Part shown: positions 1-11,639 of the stretch, in pieces
Layout: each line of letters begins with the position of its first letter
Numbering within the stretch: the stretch's first letter is position 1
Source of the DNA: Gadus chalcogrammus
Lineage: Eukaryota; Chordata; Actinopteri; Gadiformes; Gadidae
Assembly (NCBI RefSeq): GCF_026213295.1
Contig: NC_079428.1
Span: 8,628,039 to 8,692,038 of the forward strand
Direction: 5' to 3'
Length of the DNA: 64,000 nt
The notes under the pieces: model-generated
Database searches by the model: none
Told to the model about the DNA's origin: nothing
Seen by the model: the letters and a program-made list of their open reading frames with translations, nothing else
Position numbers and translations under genes: made by a program

Positions 1-1740
1 ATAATTAAATTGAAACCAAGTTCGGATACATGGTAAATGAACCGTAAACAAAGCTAGGATTAATTAGTAAACTAAAGCATGGGAGATCTAAATAACCTCA
101 ATGAGGGACGTGAGACTGCCAAGAAGAAAACAATCGATGCAAGCCACTGCTTTTGTTTTAACACAATGGAATCGTGAAACAATAGAACTTGTGAATGCAG
201 CATCAAACTCTCTAGGTCAGGGAGAGGGGGTCTTAACCACTACTGATTAGTGAATCTTCCATTCATTAAATTAGTGTTGAGGCCATAACGATTTGGGCTT
301 CAGGTTATTGTTATTCAGACAACAAACATTTAGTGGCAACCAGATGTGTGTTAGGGACAATGAAAAACCCATGACCTTGGAATGGACAACACAACACTTG
401 TGCAAACAATGGGGGACAGATTTGGAAAGTAAACAAAAGGCCATTTTCTCAGAAGGTATTTTCAATTGCCGTCTTCCGGTATTCCTGATGCACTACTTTA
501 TTGTTGAGTTGCAGTCGTAAGAACAGTTTGGAAAGTAGGAGACAGGGAACTTTTGGTTGTCCATCTATCCATCATGAGTTGTTTGAAAGGTTTGTGGATT
601 TTACCAGCAAACACTGTGCAGCAATCCATTACTAATACTAGACTTGCACAAGTTACTCTGAGCTCAACGGAATAAGCATTTTTTGGCGAGACTGGATGAC
701 ATCTAACATCTAGCTCCTACTGATGTATGGCTGGGGCTAGCATTGAGCTAATGGATGGCCAGGTCTACAGTTCTGCTAACTGATGGACCAAGCTAGCTGG
801 GATGGAAGATGGCTGGTCTACAAAATGCTCAGGTCGTGGTTCAAGAGTTTATACATGGTCTTATTTAGATAGAAGACGATTTAGGAAGTTAGCGAGAAGC
901 CTAGAGAGACAGTCTAACCAAGATGTTTCCTCTCTATAGTGACTCTGCCACAGCCAGCTGTGTCTCATTTTAAAATATCTCACCGCCGCTCTGTTGAATG
1001 TATCCACCGTAGTGTATTTACACAAGTGCTTCACTCAAGTCATTTTTCAGTTCAACCTTCTACATTTCAAAGAGGAATTATTGACTTTACTTAATTTCTA
1101 TAAAAGCGGCCGTTTCTTGGTTACTTTGAAGCAACCAGTTAAACAAAATATGAAAAAATGTGGTTGGCCGCATATTCACAAGCTTACACTGTCAGACTTC
1201 TGGTCGGCAAGCCAAGTATCTTTGCCCAAGTGTTATGGTGACAGAGAAAGTATCCTAGCTGCAAGTCCCCTACTTTGACTCGGGTTGAAAGTGGCATGCA
1301 TAATATATCAATAGTATTTCATTACGGGAGTAAGTTATGCTCTGATTGCCACTTCCCTTGGGCAACAACATCAAACCTTGTTTAAATGTAATGGCACCAT
1401 CCCTTGATCCACCCTGCCCTCCCCAGACACAGAGCAGCTACATGCTGTGTGGAACACAAAAACACGCTTTCATTTCAAGATGCCCTTCAACTCTCCGCCA
1501 CACACTCCGATAAACAGGGGGCCCCCTTTCCTTTTCTGCCAATCAGCTTTGAGATAGCCATCGTCTCATCATTACAGGCAGGCATGCTCTGTGGCAAGCT
1601 TCCTGTTCACATAGATAAGACCTCTGACCCACGGTTGAACAAGAACCTGGGGTCTTTTAAGCCCGGCACCATGGAGTCACTGGCTGGAGAGCCAGACACC
1701 TCAATCCTCCTCTGACTGAATCATTCCTCGTTTATTGTAT
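1..1740. other. No gene recognised
   Basis: This stretch upstream of the first LINE fragment has only short open frames without recognisable domains. Base composition is AT-rich and I saw no repeat that I can name. It may be distal upstream sequence of tmem88 or intergenic DNA. Confidence 0.5.
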
Positions 1741-1744
1741 GTAT

Positions 1745-2600
1745 TGGTTTACCAATATATAATAATAATAATAATACATTTAATTTAGAGGCGCCTTTCA
1801 AAACACCCAAGGTCACCTTACAGAGCATATAGTCATCATACATATTTAAAAAAAAAACAAGACATTGTGGAAAAAATAAATAAATAAATAAATAAATAAA
1901 TAAACATAAGCAATAAGAAATAAATAAAACAAAAACAAGACAAAACAAAACAAAACAAAAAAAACAATCAAAACAGTGATCAGTTAGACGTTGTGTGCGA
2001 GTTTGAACAGGTGAGTTTTGAGTTGTGACTTGAAGGTTGTAATGGTGTCTGACTGTTTTATGTGTGGGGGGAGGGAGTTCCAGAGCCTGGGTGCTGAACA
2101 GCTGAATGACCGGGCACCCATTGAAGTGAGTCGTGATGTGGGGATACATAGTAGTCCAGCAGAGGTTGAGCGGAGGGAGCGGGAGGGAGTGTATTCTTGG
2201 AGGAGGTCGCAGAGATAACTGGGGGCTAGGTTGTGGAGAGCTTTGTAGGTGAGGAGTAGGGTTTTGTATTGGATGCGGTAGTGTACTGGGAGCCAGTGAA
2301 GTTGAATGAGGACAGGGGTGATGTGGTCAGATGATTTGGTGCGGGTGATGATCCGGGCGGCTGAGTTCTGAATGATCTGCAGTCTGTTGATGAGTTTGGT
2401 GGGGAGTCCGGTGAGGAGGGCGTTGCAGTAGTCTATGCGTGATGTGACAAATGAGTGAACTAGGATTTCAGTGCTGGATTGGGTCAGTGATGGGCGGAGT
2501 CTGGCGATGTTGCGGAGGTGGAAGAATGCAGTCCGGGTGATGTTGTGAATATGGGGTGCGAATGAGAGGGTGTTGTCCAGGATATTGCTCTGGATATCGC
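1745..2600 (-). mobile_element. 5'-truncated LINE, 3' end of ORF2 plus tail
   Basis: Read on the - strand this encodes the C-terminal part of a non-LTR retrotransposon polyprotein. Typical blocks appear in order: [37 protein letters not shown] and [13 protein letters not shown] followed by [13 protein letters not shown]. The coding part ends near 1985. An A/T-rich 3' UTR and a (TAA)n tail at 1758-1775 (ATT repeats on the - strand) complete a standard LINE 3' end. The 5' part, including most of the reverse transcriptase, is missing. The 3' 300 bp is nearly identical to the copy at 13046-13359. The clade is probably CR1/L2/Rex1, but I cannot fix it. Confidence 0.85.
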
Positions 2601-2606
2601 TTCAAA

Positions 2607-2690
2607 ATGTCTGGAAATGTGTTTTATTAAAACTGCAGCCAACTGGCTCTACCTTTAGCTAGGAATTGGGCCTAATCTATTACCAGTCCA
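2607..2690 (+). repeat. Direct repeat copy 1 (partner at 6138-6221)
   Basis: About 84 bp here, from TCAAAATGTCTGGAAATG to CTAATCTATTACC, recurs almost unchanged at 6138-6221. One copy lies upstream of the tmem88 coding exons and the other in or after the 3' UTR. I do not recognise the family. Confidence 0.85.
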
Positions 2691-2709
2691 GTCTATATAT
2701 GTGGAAGCA

Positions 2710-2952
2710 TGTGGTGCCGGAGGTAGAGAGAGGCTGATAACCGGACGGTTGCTAGTTTGATCCCCAGCTCATCCAAGCTGTGTGTCAAGGTGTCCCTGAG
2801 CAAGACCCAACGAGCTGGCTGTCACCTTGCATGGCTGACACCGCCGTCGGTGTGTGAATGTGTGGGTGAATGTTATGCGATATTGAAAGCGCTTTGAGTG
2901 GCCACTAGTTAGAAAAGCGCTACATAAATTCAGTCCATATACCATTTACCAT
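2710..2952 (+). repeat. tRNA-derived SINE-like element
   Basis: The sequence has a box-B-like stretch (GGTTGCTAGTTTGATCC), then the teleost SINE body with CCTGAGCAAGACCC, GAGCTGGCTGTC and GGTGTGTGAATG. It ends AAAGCGCTACATAAATTCAG, the typical 3' tail. It lies about 120 bp upstream of the tmem88 start codon. A shorter decayed relative is at 10423-10520. Confidence 0.75.
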
Positions 2953-3068
2953 ACATGCCAAATGGCCCTACGGCCATTTATTGGAAGACACATTTAATGA
3001 GTTTGTTTTATTCTATTTGTTTATCAAATGTTTTAATTGTGCCATCCCTCTCCTCCCTCCAGTTCCCA

Positions 3069-5635
3069 ATGAGTATGTCTGGTACTCTGGAGAAGGGGGC
3101 TCACCACCAGAACCTGGACCTGTCTGAGGAGGTGCCCCCGCACCACCACTACCACCACCAGCAGCTCCAGCACCACCAGCAGCAGCAACTGGCCCAACTC
3201 GGCCACCACCAGCACCACCAGCACTCCAACTCCCTGGCCTCCACCACCGCCGTGGGCATGGGCGGAGGCTCAGAGACGCCGCCACCGCGCGTGGTGGTGC
3301 CTCCGCCCTACTCCGCCGCTGAGAGCGGTGGTGGAGGAGGGAGCGACGCCCCGCTGGAGCTGCGCGGCTCTCTGGACTGCTGGGCGTGCTCCGTGCTGGT
3401 GACGGCCCAGAACCTGCTGATCGCGGCCATCAACGCCTGCCTGGCCGGGGTGGTGTTTGGCACCATCCTGACGCCCGCCACCACCATGGTGGCGTTCGGC
3501 TTCCTCTGCCATTCCACGGTAAGGAGGGCTCCTTTGTTGAGCTGGTTTAGTGGATGTCTTAATCGCTATGGATTCGTTGGGTCTCCAACTTGGGTGTCGC
3601 GTCCCAAAAGTGGCTGGCAGCATCGCCTCCGCAGGCCTGTTTTATAAATCGGCCTAGGGAGGCCTGAATATGTAAAATATTGATGGGCCTTGGGACAAAA
3701 AGCCAAGCCACGGGGGGTATGGCTTGGGAAGGCCTGTACAACTTGGCAAGGAGTCCAAATCCAGCCCCACGACATGATCAAACCTCACCTATAGCTGCAT
3801 GTTGCCATTAAGCAACAGATTAGCACGTTCATCAGTATCGTTCTCGGAGTTCCAAACACTTTTTCTCTGATCCACCCAACGACAGAGGGGGGGGTTCAGG
3901 ATATGACAAGTCAGGGTTCAGGGTCGTTCTGAGCCCTAACACCCGGGGGATCACTGGAGCGCACCCCGGGTCAGGAGGGCCTCTTAACCTGGCCGGTTCC
4001 GTAGCGACATCGCTCCCCTAAGTAGTCCTTTTGGTTCAGGGGCTTTGAATGGGATGCTACAACACATCTCCTCAGAAGAGCATCTTAATGAACACGGAAA
4101 ACCCCCCAGCTCTGGGACTCCCGCCAGTTTGACTACACCTCATGTGACTCCGGATTAACAGAAGGGATTAAGGGAGCGACAGAGAGCCAGGGCGAGCAAG
4201 GGGGAGAGAGATGGGTGGGAAAGGAGAGAGTGAAAACAAATAAGGGGGAGATTAACATTCTACCTTACTCGCCGTTATCCGAAAAGTCACTGGTAAGATG
4301 TTCAATAATGAGGTGTTTGTAGTTAGTTGTTAGAACTCAATCTAGTAGTACATAAGACAAATTGAACATAAGATATTACAAAATTCAAAACACAAGGGAA
4401 CTGAAGGTCTGACACCTGACAGAGCGAACTTGAATGTTTAGTGTACGTATAGTTAATAATGTATAGTTGATTCCTTCTTGGCCAATCTGCTGGGGAATGT
4501 CCCCCTCCCTTCCTCCATCTCTCCTCCTCTTCCTCCAGCCCTGCGGCTCTCACCCCTCACAACAGATAAGGGGGATTAAGCCTTGATAGGAAACCTCTCA
4601 ATCACTCCCTGGCTCGGTTCCTTCTAGACCCCCAACCAACCAGCCATACCTGGTTCCAACTGAACCCTACACAAGCAAAAACAATTGTTAACTGCTACCT
4701 TAACTTTCATTTGAAATTTGTAACTTTTCTCCAGACATTGGATTCAGAGGTATAAAAAAGAACAGAAAAGTAGCAAGGGGTAAAGATACAGTAGAGTGAC
4801 ATTGTTTGTTTTTCAAGGGTTGGTTGGGGGTTTGAATGTGTTGGCATGAGTCATTTAAGCCCTAGAAGAGGGGCTCTCACAATGCGTGTGAGCGTGTGTG
4901 TGTCATAACACTGAGCACTATCTGACCACACACCGCAGACCTGCATTCCATTCATGGTTCATCATCCCTTATCGTCTCCGCTGCACCGCGATCCCTCTCA
5001 TACCCTGAACACCAACCTGAACCTAGAGCTAGAATATATATTAGATCAGTTGCTGGTAAAGATATAACTTTAAACGATAGGCAATACATTTACTTTCATC
5101 ATAGTTTTAAGAACTAATAGGTCAATTGAGGCAGTGTGATTGGTGGAAACTATTTGTTCTTATTTATTCAAGTCTCGTCTCCCATATCTCTTTCCTGCGC
5201 TCCCTCTCCCCCATATCCTTTCTCTTATCGCTGTTTACCTCACCCCCTCCTCCATCTCTCCCCTCTCCATCACCCTGCTACCTCTCAACCCTCACCTTCC
5301 CCTTCTTCATCTCCCCCACTCTCTCTCCCCCCCCCCTCCAGGTGCGCCCCCACGGGACCTCCCGCTACTGCTCCGACCTGCTGTCTGACGGGGGCTGCGT
5401 GGCCCTGCTGGTGGTGGGCTTCCTGCTCGTCACCCCGCTGCTGGTGCTGGCCCTGGCCGCCTACTGCCGCCTGGCCCGCCACCTCCAGCTGGGCCTCTGC
5501 TTCATCCCCTACAGCCGCGCCGTCTACAAGAACCTGCCCGCCACACAGCACCGCGGCCTGGCCCCCGGCTGCTGCTGCCCGGGGGGGGGCCCGCGGGGGG
5601 GCTCTGCCAGCGGGAAGGGGAAGGTGTGGGTGTAG
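3069..5635 (+). CDS. Transmembrane protein 88 (two coding exons)
   Basis: The coding exons are 3069-3518 and 5342-5635. The 1,823-bp intron has a GTAAGG donor and a polypyrimidine-CAG acceptor, in phase 0; the protein is 247 aa. The N-terminus (about residues 1-95) is rich in His and Gln, with HH and QQ runs. Two hydrophobic segments follow, around residues 110-150 (exon 1 end) and 160-190 (exon 2). The C-terminus is KGKVWV. In TMEM88 the terminal Val-Trp-Val binds the Dishevelled PDZ domain and damps Wnt/beta-catenin signalling at the membrane. I chose the start because it is the first ATG after a good acceptor (TCCCTCCAG at 3053-3061); a non-coding first exon probably lies upstream. The long His-rich head makes the protein longer than the human one (about 159 aa). 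I cannot tell tmem88a from tmem88b. Confidence 0.88.
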
Positions 5636-6270
5636 CGTCGTGGAGGTGAGGGAAGGAGTGGGTGGGGGGACAATCAGCTTTCAATGGGGGACTGTGGCCC
5701 GGGGGCAAAAGTGGCCCCTGAATTAAATTTGTAATTTTGTATTTTTTGTTTGCTAGTTTCTAGTTTAAACCTTCAAAAAACGTCCCTTTGCGAGGGACAA
5801 TCAAGGTTGTACGGTTCAAGTCATTCACTGTAATATGTGGTGAGGAGGGCACCATCGATGGCTGGTTACTGCAGGAGATTACTGTTACTTAATGAGGGGG
5901 GCAGGGCGCATACTGATGCAGCAAGACCCCCCACTACCAGGAATGATGTTGTTGTGAGAATCACCCATTTGGGGGATTCAATATGGGGGTGGTCTTACTA
6001 AGGAGGGGGGTTGAGGTTTGGGGACAAAACAAGAGGATGATGCAGGGTAAAAGCTGTTAGGCAAAGACCTGAGACAAAAGGTCTCCACTAGATCTGGGGC
6101 AATGTGAGCATCAATCTCACTCATTCTAGACAGAGATGTCAAAATGTCTGGAAATGTGTTTTATTAAAACTGCAGCCAACTGGCTCTACCTTTAGCTAGG
6201 AATTGGGCCCAATCTATTACCAAATCTATTACATACGCAGGATGTACTGAAATGAAATACAATAAAATCG
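5636..6270 (+). other. Probable tmem88 3' UTR
   Basis: The stretch after the tmem88 stop has an ATTAAA at about 5722 and an AATAAA at 6261-6266, either of which could end the transcript. It contains the second copy of the 84-bp repeat (6138-6221). Confidence 0.45.
6138..6221 (+). repeat. Direct repeat copy 2 (partner at 2607-2690)
   Basis: Nearly identical to 2607-2690 in the same orientation. The two copies flank the whole tmem88 coding region, 3.5 kb apart. Confidence 0.85.
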
Positions 6271-7645
6271 TTCATTATTATGAATTTCCACCATGGATTC
6301 GATTTTAGTGATGGCTTTAGCTTAGATTACAAACCAGGAACGTATACTTGTTTCGCCTGGTATCTGTTATATAAATACAATTGTTACAAACTAATGTGCA
6401 ATGTGTCTGATTATTTAAGTGTGTGAAAACATCCCTCATTCATGTGAGATGTCACCTTACACTCACCGACCTGTGTTTAATAACTCTTATAATAAATCCA
6501 TAGTAATACACCAACTGATTTAAATGCACAAATTAAATATAATTTTGCAGCCTTTGCATATTTACAAGTGGTTCACCGTGGATTTACTGTTTTTTTTTAA
6601 TGGGAACAACGTGCAACACGAGTTTCATTAAATGTCAGGTCTGCGAGTGGAGGAGCCCACTGAACCATGGCTTGATGATTATGCCAACAATTTAAATAGC
6701 CATTGATAAGCTCAGTGTTGTGATTGCAAATGAGTGATTTTTGTGATTTGATTGTGATTTGCAAAAATAGATTTCTTGTTTTAATAATTTTCATAAATCA
6801 CTTCAGTTGGCTTGCTTTGATAAGTTAAAATACAGGTTACTTACAAAATGTAACGTTGTTTTACTTTGGCAAAAGCCGATAACTCAGCATTTCATGCTTC
6901 AGAGTTAAACAAAACCATGTAATGGCCTTTAAGTTCACTATTTAATTTTTTTGAACTTGTGCAGAAAATTGCAATAAAAGTATCGCAGTATGCAGTTTTG
7001 TGTTCCACAGTATTCAGTTTAACTCAGAATTCAGTCTGAAATTAGTATTCAATATCAGTTTTTAGTGTTTCAGCGTCACAATATACTGAAATACAACACT
7101 TCTTTCCTTAAAGTCCTGTCTACCGACAAATATCCTCATGGAAGTTGCACACTGCCTTAACACCCTTAACCATGTTCTTACTATTTTTATTGCTCTCTTT
7201 CTACTTATTTTCTACTTATTTCATAAATTTATTTTTTAGTCAAGACCTGTGTATCCCTGGGCCCCTTTCAACAACTGTCCTGCCCAACCGTGATTTCTGC
7301 AAATATAAAGCGCTTTTATTTATATAGCACATTGTTTTTAAATGTGCTATATAAATAAAAGTGACTTGAGTTGACTAATCCCTGGTTCACCTAGGAATGA
7401 ATTGACCTAGGAGGACGAGAGACAAATAAGACCAGGACCGTCTCTACCATTGCTGCTGTGCGAAAACCAAACCAATAAACAATAAGATAAGATAAGATAA
7501 ATGAATGGCAGCCAATTGCAACTGAACTGAATAAACAGTACTCTTAAATATCCTTATCTTAACTTATAGGACATTACACATACAAGCCACACCATACACT
7601 GATTGTAAGTTCCTATATTTTCTTCATTACATTGAACAACATTAT
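6271..7645. other. No gene; AT-rich spacer with a hairpin
   Basis: No coding region recognised. At 7306-7364 there is an imperfect hairpin (AAGCGCTTTTATTTATATAG against CTATATAAATAAAAGTG), of the kind found at teleost retroposon tails. A short (GATAA)n tract lies at 7483-7500. Confidence 0.5.
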
Positions 7646-7809
7646 CAGGGGAGAGCGCGAACGCAGTCCCCCACTACCACAAATTATGCAGTCGAGATTC
7701 CCACATTTGAGGAATTCGCACGGGTCAGCACAGCCGAAGTGCAATGGCTGAGCCTCGCCCTGGGTGAACCACCTTCTTGATCATGGTGTCTCCCCTGCCA
7801 GGTAAGTAT
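7646..7809 (-). ncRNA. U1 snRNA gene, copy 1
   Basis: Full-length 164-nt U1 RNA, component of the spliceosomal U1 snRNP that pairs with 5' splice sites. The 5' end is ATACTTACCTG. It has stem-loop I with the U1-70K loop (GATCAAGAAGG), stem-loop II with ATTGCAC for U1A, the Sm site AATTTGTGG and a 3' stem ending CTCCCCTG. The RNA region is identical to copies 4, 6, 7, 8 and 9. A PSE lies at -43 to -60. The 3' flank after CTCCCCTG is diverged from the GTGGAAAATAA shared by most other copies, so its 3' box may be weaker. Confidence 0.96.
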
Positions 7810-7851
7810 GAGTTGTACACGGCTCACGTGCTGAACTGAGTCTCCCACATA

Positions 7852-7869
7852 AGAGTCTACATGATGGTG
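7852..7869 (-). promoter_or_regulatory. U1 copy 1 PSE
   Basis: CACCATCATGTAGACTCT on the - strand, at -60 to -43 from the U1 start. The block and its spacing recur at every full-length U1 copy, as expected for a snRNA proximal sequence element bound by SNAPc. Confidence 0.8.
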
Positions 7870-8001
7870 CTCACATTTAACCGACTACAAGAACGCCTTG
7901 GCTAAGAAACTACATTCAAGCATTCTGATTTCCGTATCCCAAAGATACAATTAAAATATTCAATAAAAATATAAATAATGCTTATAGCTGCATCTCTGTT
8001 G

Positions 8002-8083
8002 TTTCCCATCATACAACTGTGTATTCTTCTTTTGGGGTATCCAGCTAAATAAACGGGTCCCAGCACATCACTGCCCTCTGCAG
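8002..8083 (-). promoter_or_regulatory. U1 copy 1 distal element: ZNF143-like and CTCF-like blocks
   Basis: TTTCCCATCATACA at about -195 resembles the ZNF143/Staf site of vertebrate snRNA distal elements. ACTGCCCTCTGCAG at about -265 resembles a CTCF core read on the other strand. Both recur at similar distances upstream of other copies, for example copy 10. Confidence 0.5.
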
Positions 8084-8217
8084 AGCATTGAGGAATTACA
8101 TCCACCACATGTCCTACACGAGAGACCAACAACAATCTGGCCGACATTACTTTCTATTAATAAAACGCAAAACAGGGCTAATGAATGACTAAACGGCCAC
8201 CTCCACGGACAAATTAA

Positions 8218-8722
8218 TGGTGTGTTCCAGATGCCTCGGACACCAGCCTTCCGAGTTGCACTTGGGAGGTCATTTCCTGTCTCGTAGAACTTGTAGCTTT
8301 CCCGTTCTTCTTTGTGATTGTGTCATGTCATTGGCTAGTCGTTGTTTATTGTCAGCTACATTAGCCTCTTTAGCAAACCAGCTCATAATCAACAAAACTT
8401 TACATTGTATTGCACGCAAAGTAAGACCAAGAAATAGATAAATTGGTGACAGGAATAAAGTAGCAATGTAATTAAGTGTGTAAGAGCATTTCAAATCGAC
8501 ATTTAAATAACCAACGTGGTACAAATACAAAGAACATTTCTTCACGGATGCAGGCATTTTTGTTGAGTGCGTCATCGCTGAAATCTGAATACTCTCCGAA
8601 TTCCGAGGTGGCCCGACCAAAAGGGGGCGTGCCTCCGTGAAATGGCGCAAGAAAGCTGGGAGATTTCCCCACATGCAACTCGGAAGGCTGGTATCTGGAA
8701 CCAAGGTATCTGGAACACACCA
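8218..8722. mobile_element. MITE with TGGTGTGTTCCA ends
   Basis: The ends are inverted repeats: TGGTGTGTTCCAGAT at 8218 against ATCTGGAACACACCA ending at 8722. Inside, an extended inverted match (CAGCCTTCCGAGTTGCA) continues the terminal repeat. The flanks give TAA at 8215-8217, and TAA again (9694-9696) once the neighbouring element is removed. This fits a 3-bp TWA duplication as made by PIF/Harbinger transposases. No transposase is present. Confidence 0.75.
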
Positions 8723-8723
8723 T

Positions 8724-9691
8724 GGGCCCTATTTTAACGTCTGAAACGTAATTGAGATGCGCCAAACGCAAGTAGCTTTGTGGGCGGTTGTATGGCGATA
8801 CGTTGCTATTTTACCGGCGGATAAATGAGTCGCAAATCTTGCCCTGAAGTAGCCTAATTACCCGTAGGTGTGGTTTGGGCGTAACGTTCAATAAACCAAT
8901 GAGAGTGCCATCTCCCATCCTCTTTAAGAGCCATGAGCGCATTTATATGTAATAATGTATTGTCCAAGATATACGCAATGCATTAACAAACATAGTTTCT
9001 TACCAGTATTGTATGCATTATCGTTATCGACTTGTGTTCCTAATATTCCCCCTCGTTAATATACATTGCCATGGACTGTATTATGCGTTACGTGTTTAGT
9101 TTGCGTGTGTTTAAACAGATCATTAATTATTTTACACATACACGTACGCGTGCCCGCATTCATTCATTCTTTTTAACACTCACTCGCGGTAATACAATGG
9201 TTTCTCACGATCAAATACTCATCAATCTTAAAAGTTATGGGCTTGTACACGATGTCTGTGTCAAAAAAATATGTATTTGCTGTACGGTGTTTGCAGATGC
9301 ATTGATTTAAAAATACAACTTATTACCACTGTATCAGCTGTTCTTTCCCAAATAATTTACCAAGAATGTGTGGCTGGGTAGATGAGAGAAGCAAAGTGTA
9401 TGCGCGAGGTGTACAAGCAACATTATGAATGCGCCCTTAAAATAACATCTGAACAACGCGCCATTGACTTTAAACCAGGTATTTCCTGGTTTGAGGCGGA
9501 ATTGTTTTCTGAAACTGCAAAATAGCACCAGGGAACGTTTGCGCCAGAACACGCCTCCTCCTTTCACCAAACCACCCCTTGGGGCGCAAGATCATTCCCT
9601 AATTTACCGACGCGTGTCGGTGGAGGGAAAAGAACGCTCTGCGCCGTTGCAAACTAGCAACGTCAATTGCGCTGGATGCAAGATAGGGCCC
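8724..9691. mobile_element. Non-autonomous DNA transposon with GGGCCCTATTTTAACG end
   Basis: Ends GGGCCCTATTTTAACG at 8724 and ATAGGGCCC at 9691 are inverted. They are flanked by a 3-bp CAT duplication (8721-8723 and 9692-9694). The interior is 968 bp without a recognisable transposase. It inserted exactly at the right terminus of the 8218-8722 MITE, so the MITE is older. Confidence 0.75.
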
Positions 9692-9694
9692 CAT

Positions 9695-11145
9695 AACTCT
9701 TCAAGTTGTGACGACAAACTACAAGCGCCCACGTCATTTGAATTCCAAATAGAGAAAACATAGGCTATATATACAGAAAAGTATATATTAGAGCGTTAGA
9801 GTTCATCAATATAAATAATATACCTTCATTAATATAATACATTATGAGTTCAGACAATGGCCGGTCTTGGTTGAGACGGAGACCCCTGTTCCGTCTGATT
9901 ACGCACGGACAGTAATGCCAGATGTGCGGTAATTATCGTATTTGTTATGCGATCACTAATTCCAAAATGGCAGAATGTATGATCACTTAGCTAATTCAAT
10001 AAACCCAGAAAGTAAGAGCCTGCGGTTTGATAGCAAACTCTCACATCAGCTCCACTGCTCTCCATGAAATCAGCATGAAAACAGACATCGGAACAGTGAA
10101 AACGCTTTGCATTGTTGTTCATTTCTTTGATGATGGGTCCAAATCTGTCCAGCCCCCTTCCTGGAAATTGGCTCAAGTATTGACACTGGGAGGGCTTCAG
10201 CAGAAAGGCTGCATACCAAAATGACAAAGTCCTTCCCAGCTGCCAATATCCCACTCTAGAATCTCGTGGGATTTGGCTCAGATTGTTGCCACACCATGAT
10301 GGGGAAAAACTGCGTCTCTAGTCGACCCGGGTTAACGGTGCAACACGGCACCTGTCACTCATTGCATCTCTGCACAAAGGTGTGCCCTGCAACCATCATC
10401 CTCAAAGTGTGTGGCTTTTGGACAGCCAACCATGCTGGCTGTCGCCTTGCTTGATTGACACCGCCGTTGGTGTGTGAATGTCTGCATGAATGGGTATATA
10501 AATGCAGTCCATTTATCATTTAGTCAGGAATGTGTATAGCTACTTGTAAAAAGAAAGAAAAAAATTCACCAAGCTAGAAGAATTTCAAGAATTCTGTCAT
10601 GTTGAGCCTTATACAATTCTGAGCCACCGAAGACCCATTGGCTCTCTCTCTTCACCATGTTGTCAAGCAGATGTGGACACAGTGGGATGCCCGGAGGCTT
10701 TTCTTCACCAACTAGTGGCTGGAAGCCAGATTAAACACAGATTAAAGCAGAACATATTCAATGTGCTAAACAATGAATCACAGACTGCATTTCCACCCTT
10801 TGGACTGGGTCCTGCCAAAGTTCACAGGCCTTCAAATAAAAGCAATGCTGCGCTCAGTGACTGCAACCAATCTTTACTAAAATAAAGGAAATTCAGTCTA
10901 TTTTTTTGCCATTAATCCGTCATTACCAATTTTTCCGAAAAAGGGAGTGATGGAAGCTTATTCAATATAAGGCGATGAAGAGCAGTGGATGAAAGGTTTT
11001 GTTTCCCTTTGCGTAAGCACATAAAACCGATTGGTGGACATAATTGCGTCAATACATAATACAAAGGTGAAAGCAGTTGTGTTTGTCCCAACCAATATTT
11101 AGTTTTCAAAAATATTTATCGGGTTAGTCCCACTGAAGAATCTAT
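9695..11145. other. No gene; decayed repeats
   Basis: No coding region recognised. 10423-10520 is a SINE remnant (CTGGCTGTCGCCTTGC ... GTGTGTGAATG ... AAATGCAGTCCATTTATC) related to 2710-2952. The rest shows nothing I can name. Confidence 0.45.
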
Positions 11146-11170
11146 ACATATATATATATATATATATATC
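11146..11170. repeat. (TA)n microsatellite
   Basis: A pure TA tract occupies the place where a U1 5' end would be expected relative to the promoter at 11177. Confidence 0.9.
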
Positions 11171-11176
11171 CATATA

Positions 11177-11520
11177 AGAGTCCACATCATGGTGCTAACA
11201 TTTTACTGGCTTCAACAGTACAACAACGCCTTCGCCAACAAACTGCAATCATTAATCGGATATCTAGATCCCACATATACAATTAAAACTAAAATGACCC
11301 ATTATGAGATGAATAAAGTTACAACTTGTTGTTTCATGCACTGCTCTGTACTTCTTGAATTTCCCATAATTAAAAGGCATCAAGGTACATCACTGCCCTC
11401 TGCAGGAGTATTGAGGAATTTAAAAGAGGTCAACCATGCAAAACCAACAACAATCTTACCCACATTGTTTTCTACAAACCAAATGCTATTAATGCCAACT
11501 TATTGATAAAGATAATTTGC
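11177..11520 (-). promoter_or_regulatory. Orphan U1 promoter and upstream flank
   Basis: CACCATGATGTGGACTCT (11177-11194, - strand) is a U1 PSE. It is followed upstream by the same flank seen at real copies, including a CTCF-like ACTGCCCTCTGCAGGA block near 11397. No U1 RNA sequence follows: the start would be at 11134, but the (TA)n tract and unrelated DNA are there. Confidence 0.75.
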
Positions 11521-11639
11521 TTTTTATTTGTGATTTTTAAGATTACTCATTAATAACAAAAACCCAAATCACACTCACCAACATGTGAGTAATAACTCTT
11601 ACATCCATGAAATACACTTTTTAAAACTTTCCCGACAAA

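Noticed and set aside
3013..3623. Minus-strand open frames under tmem88 exon 1
   Set aside because: Antisense of a biased His/Gln-rich exon, without domains.
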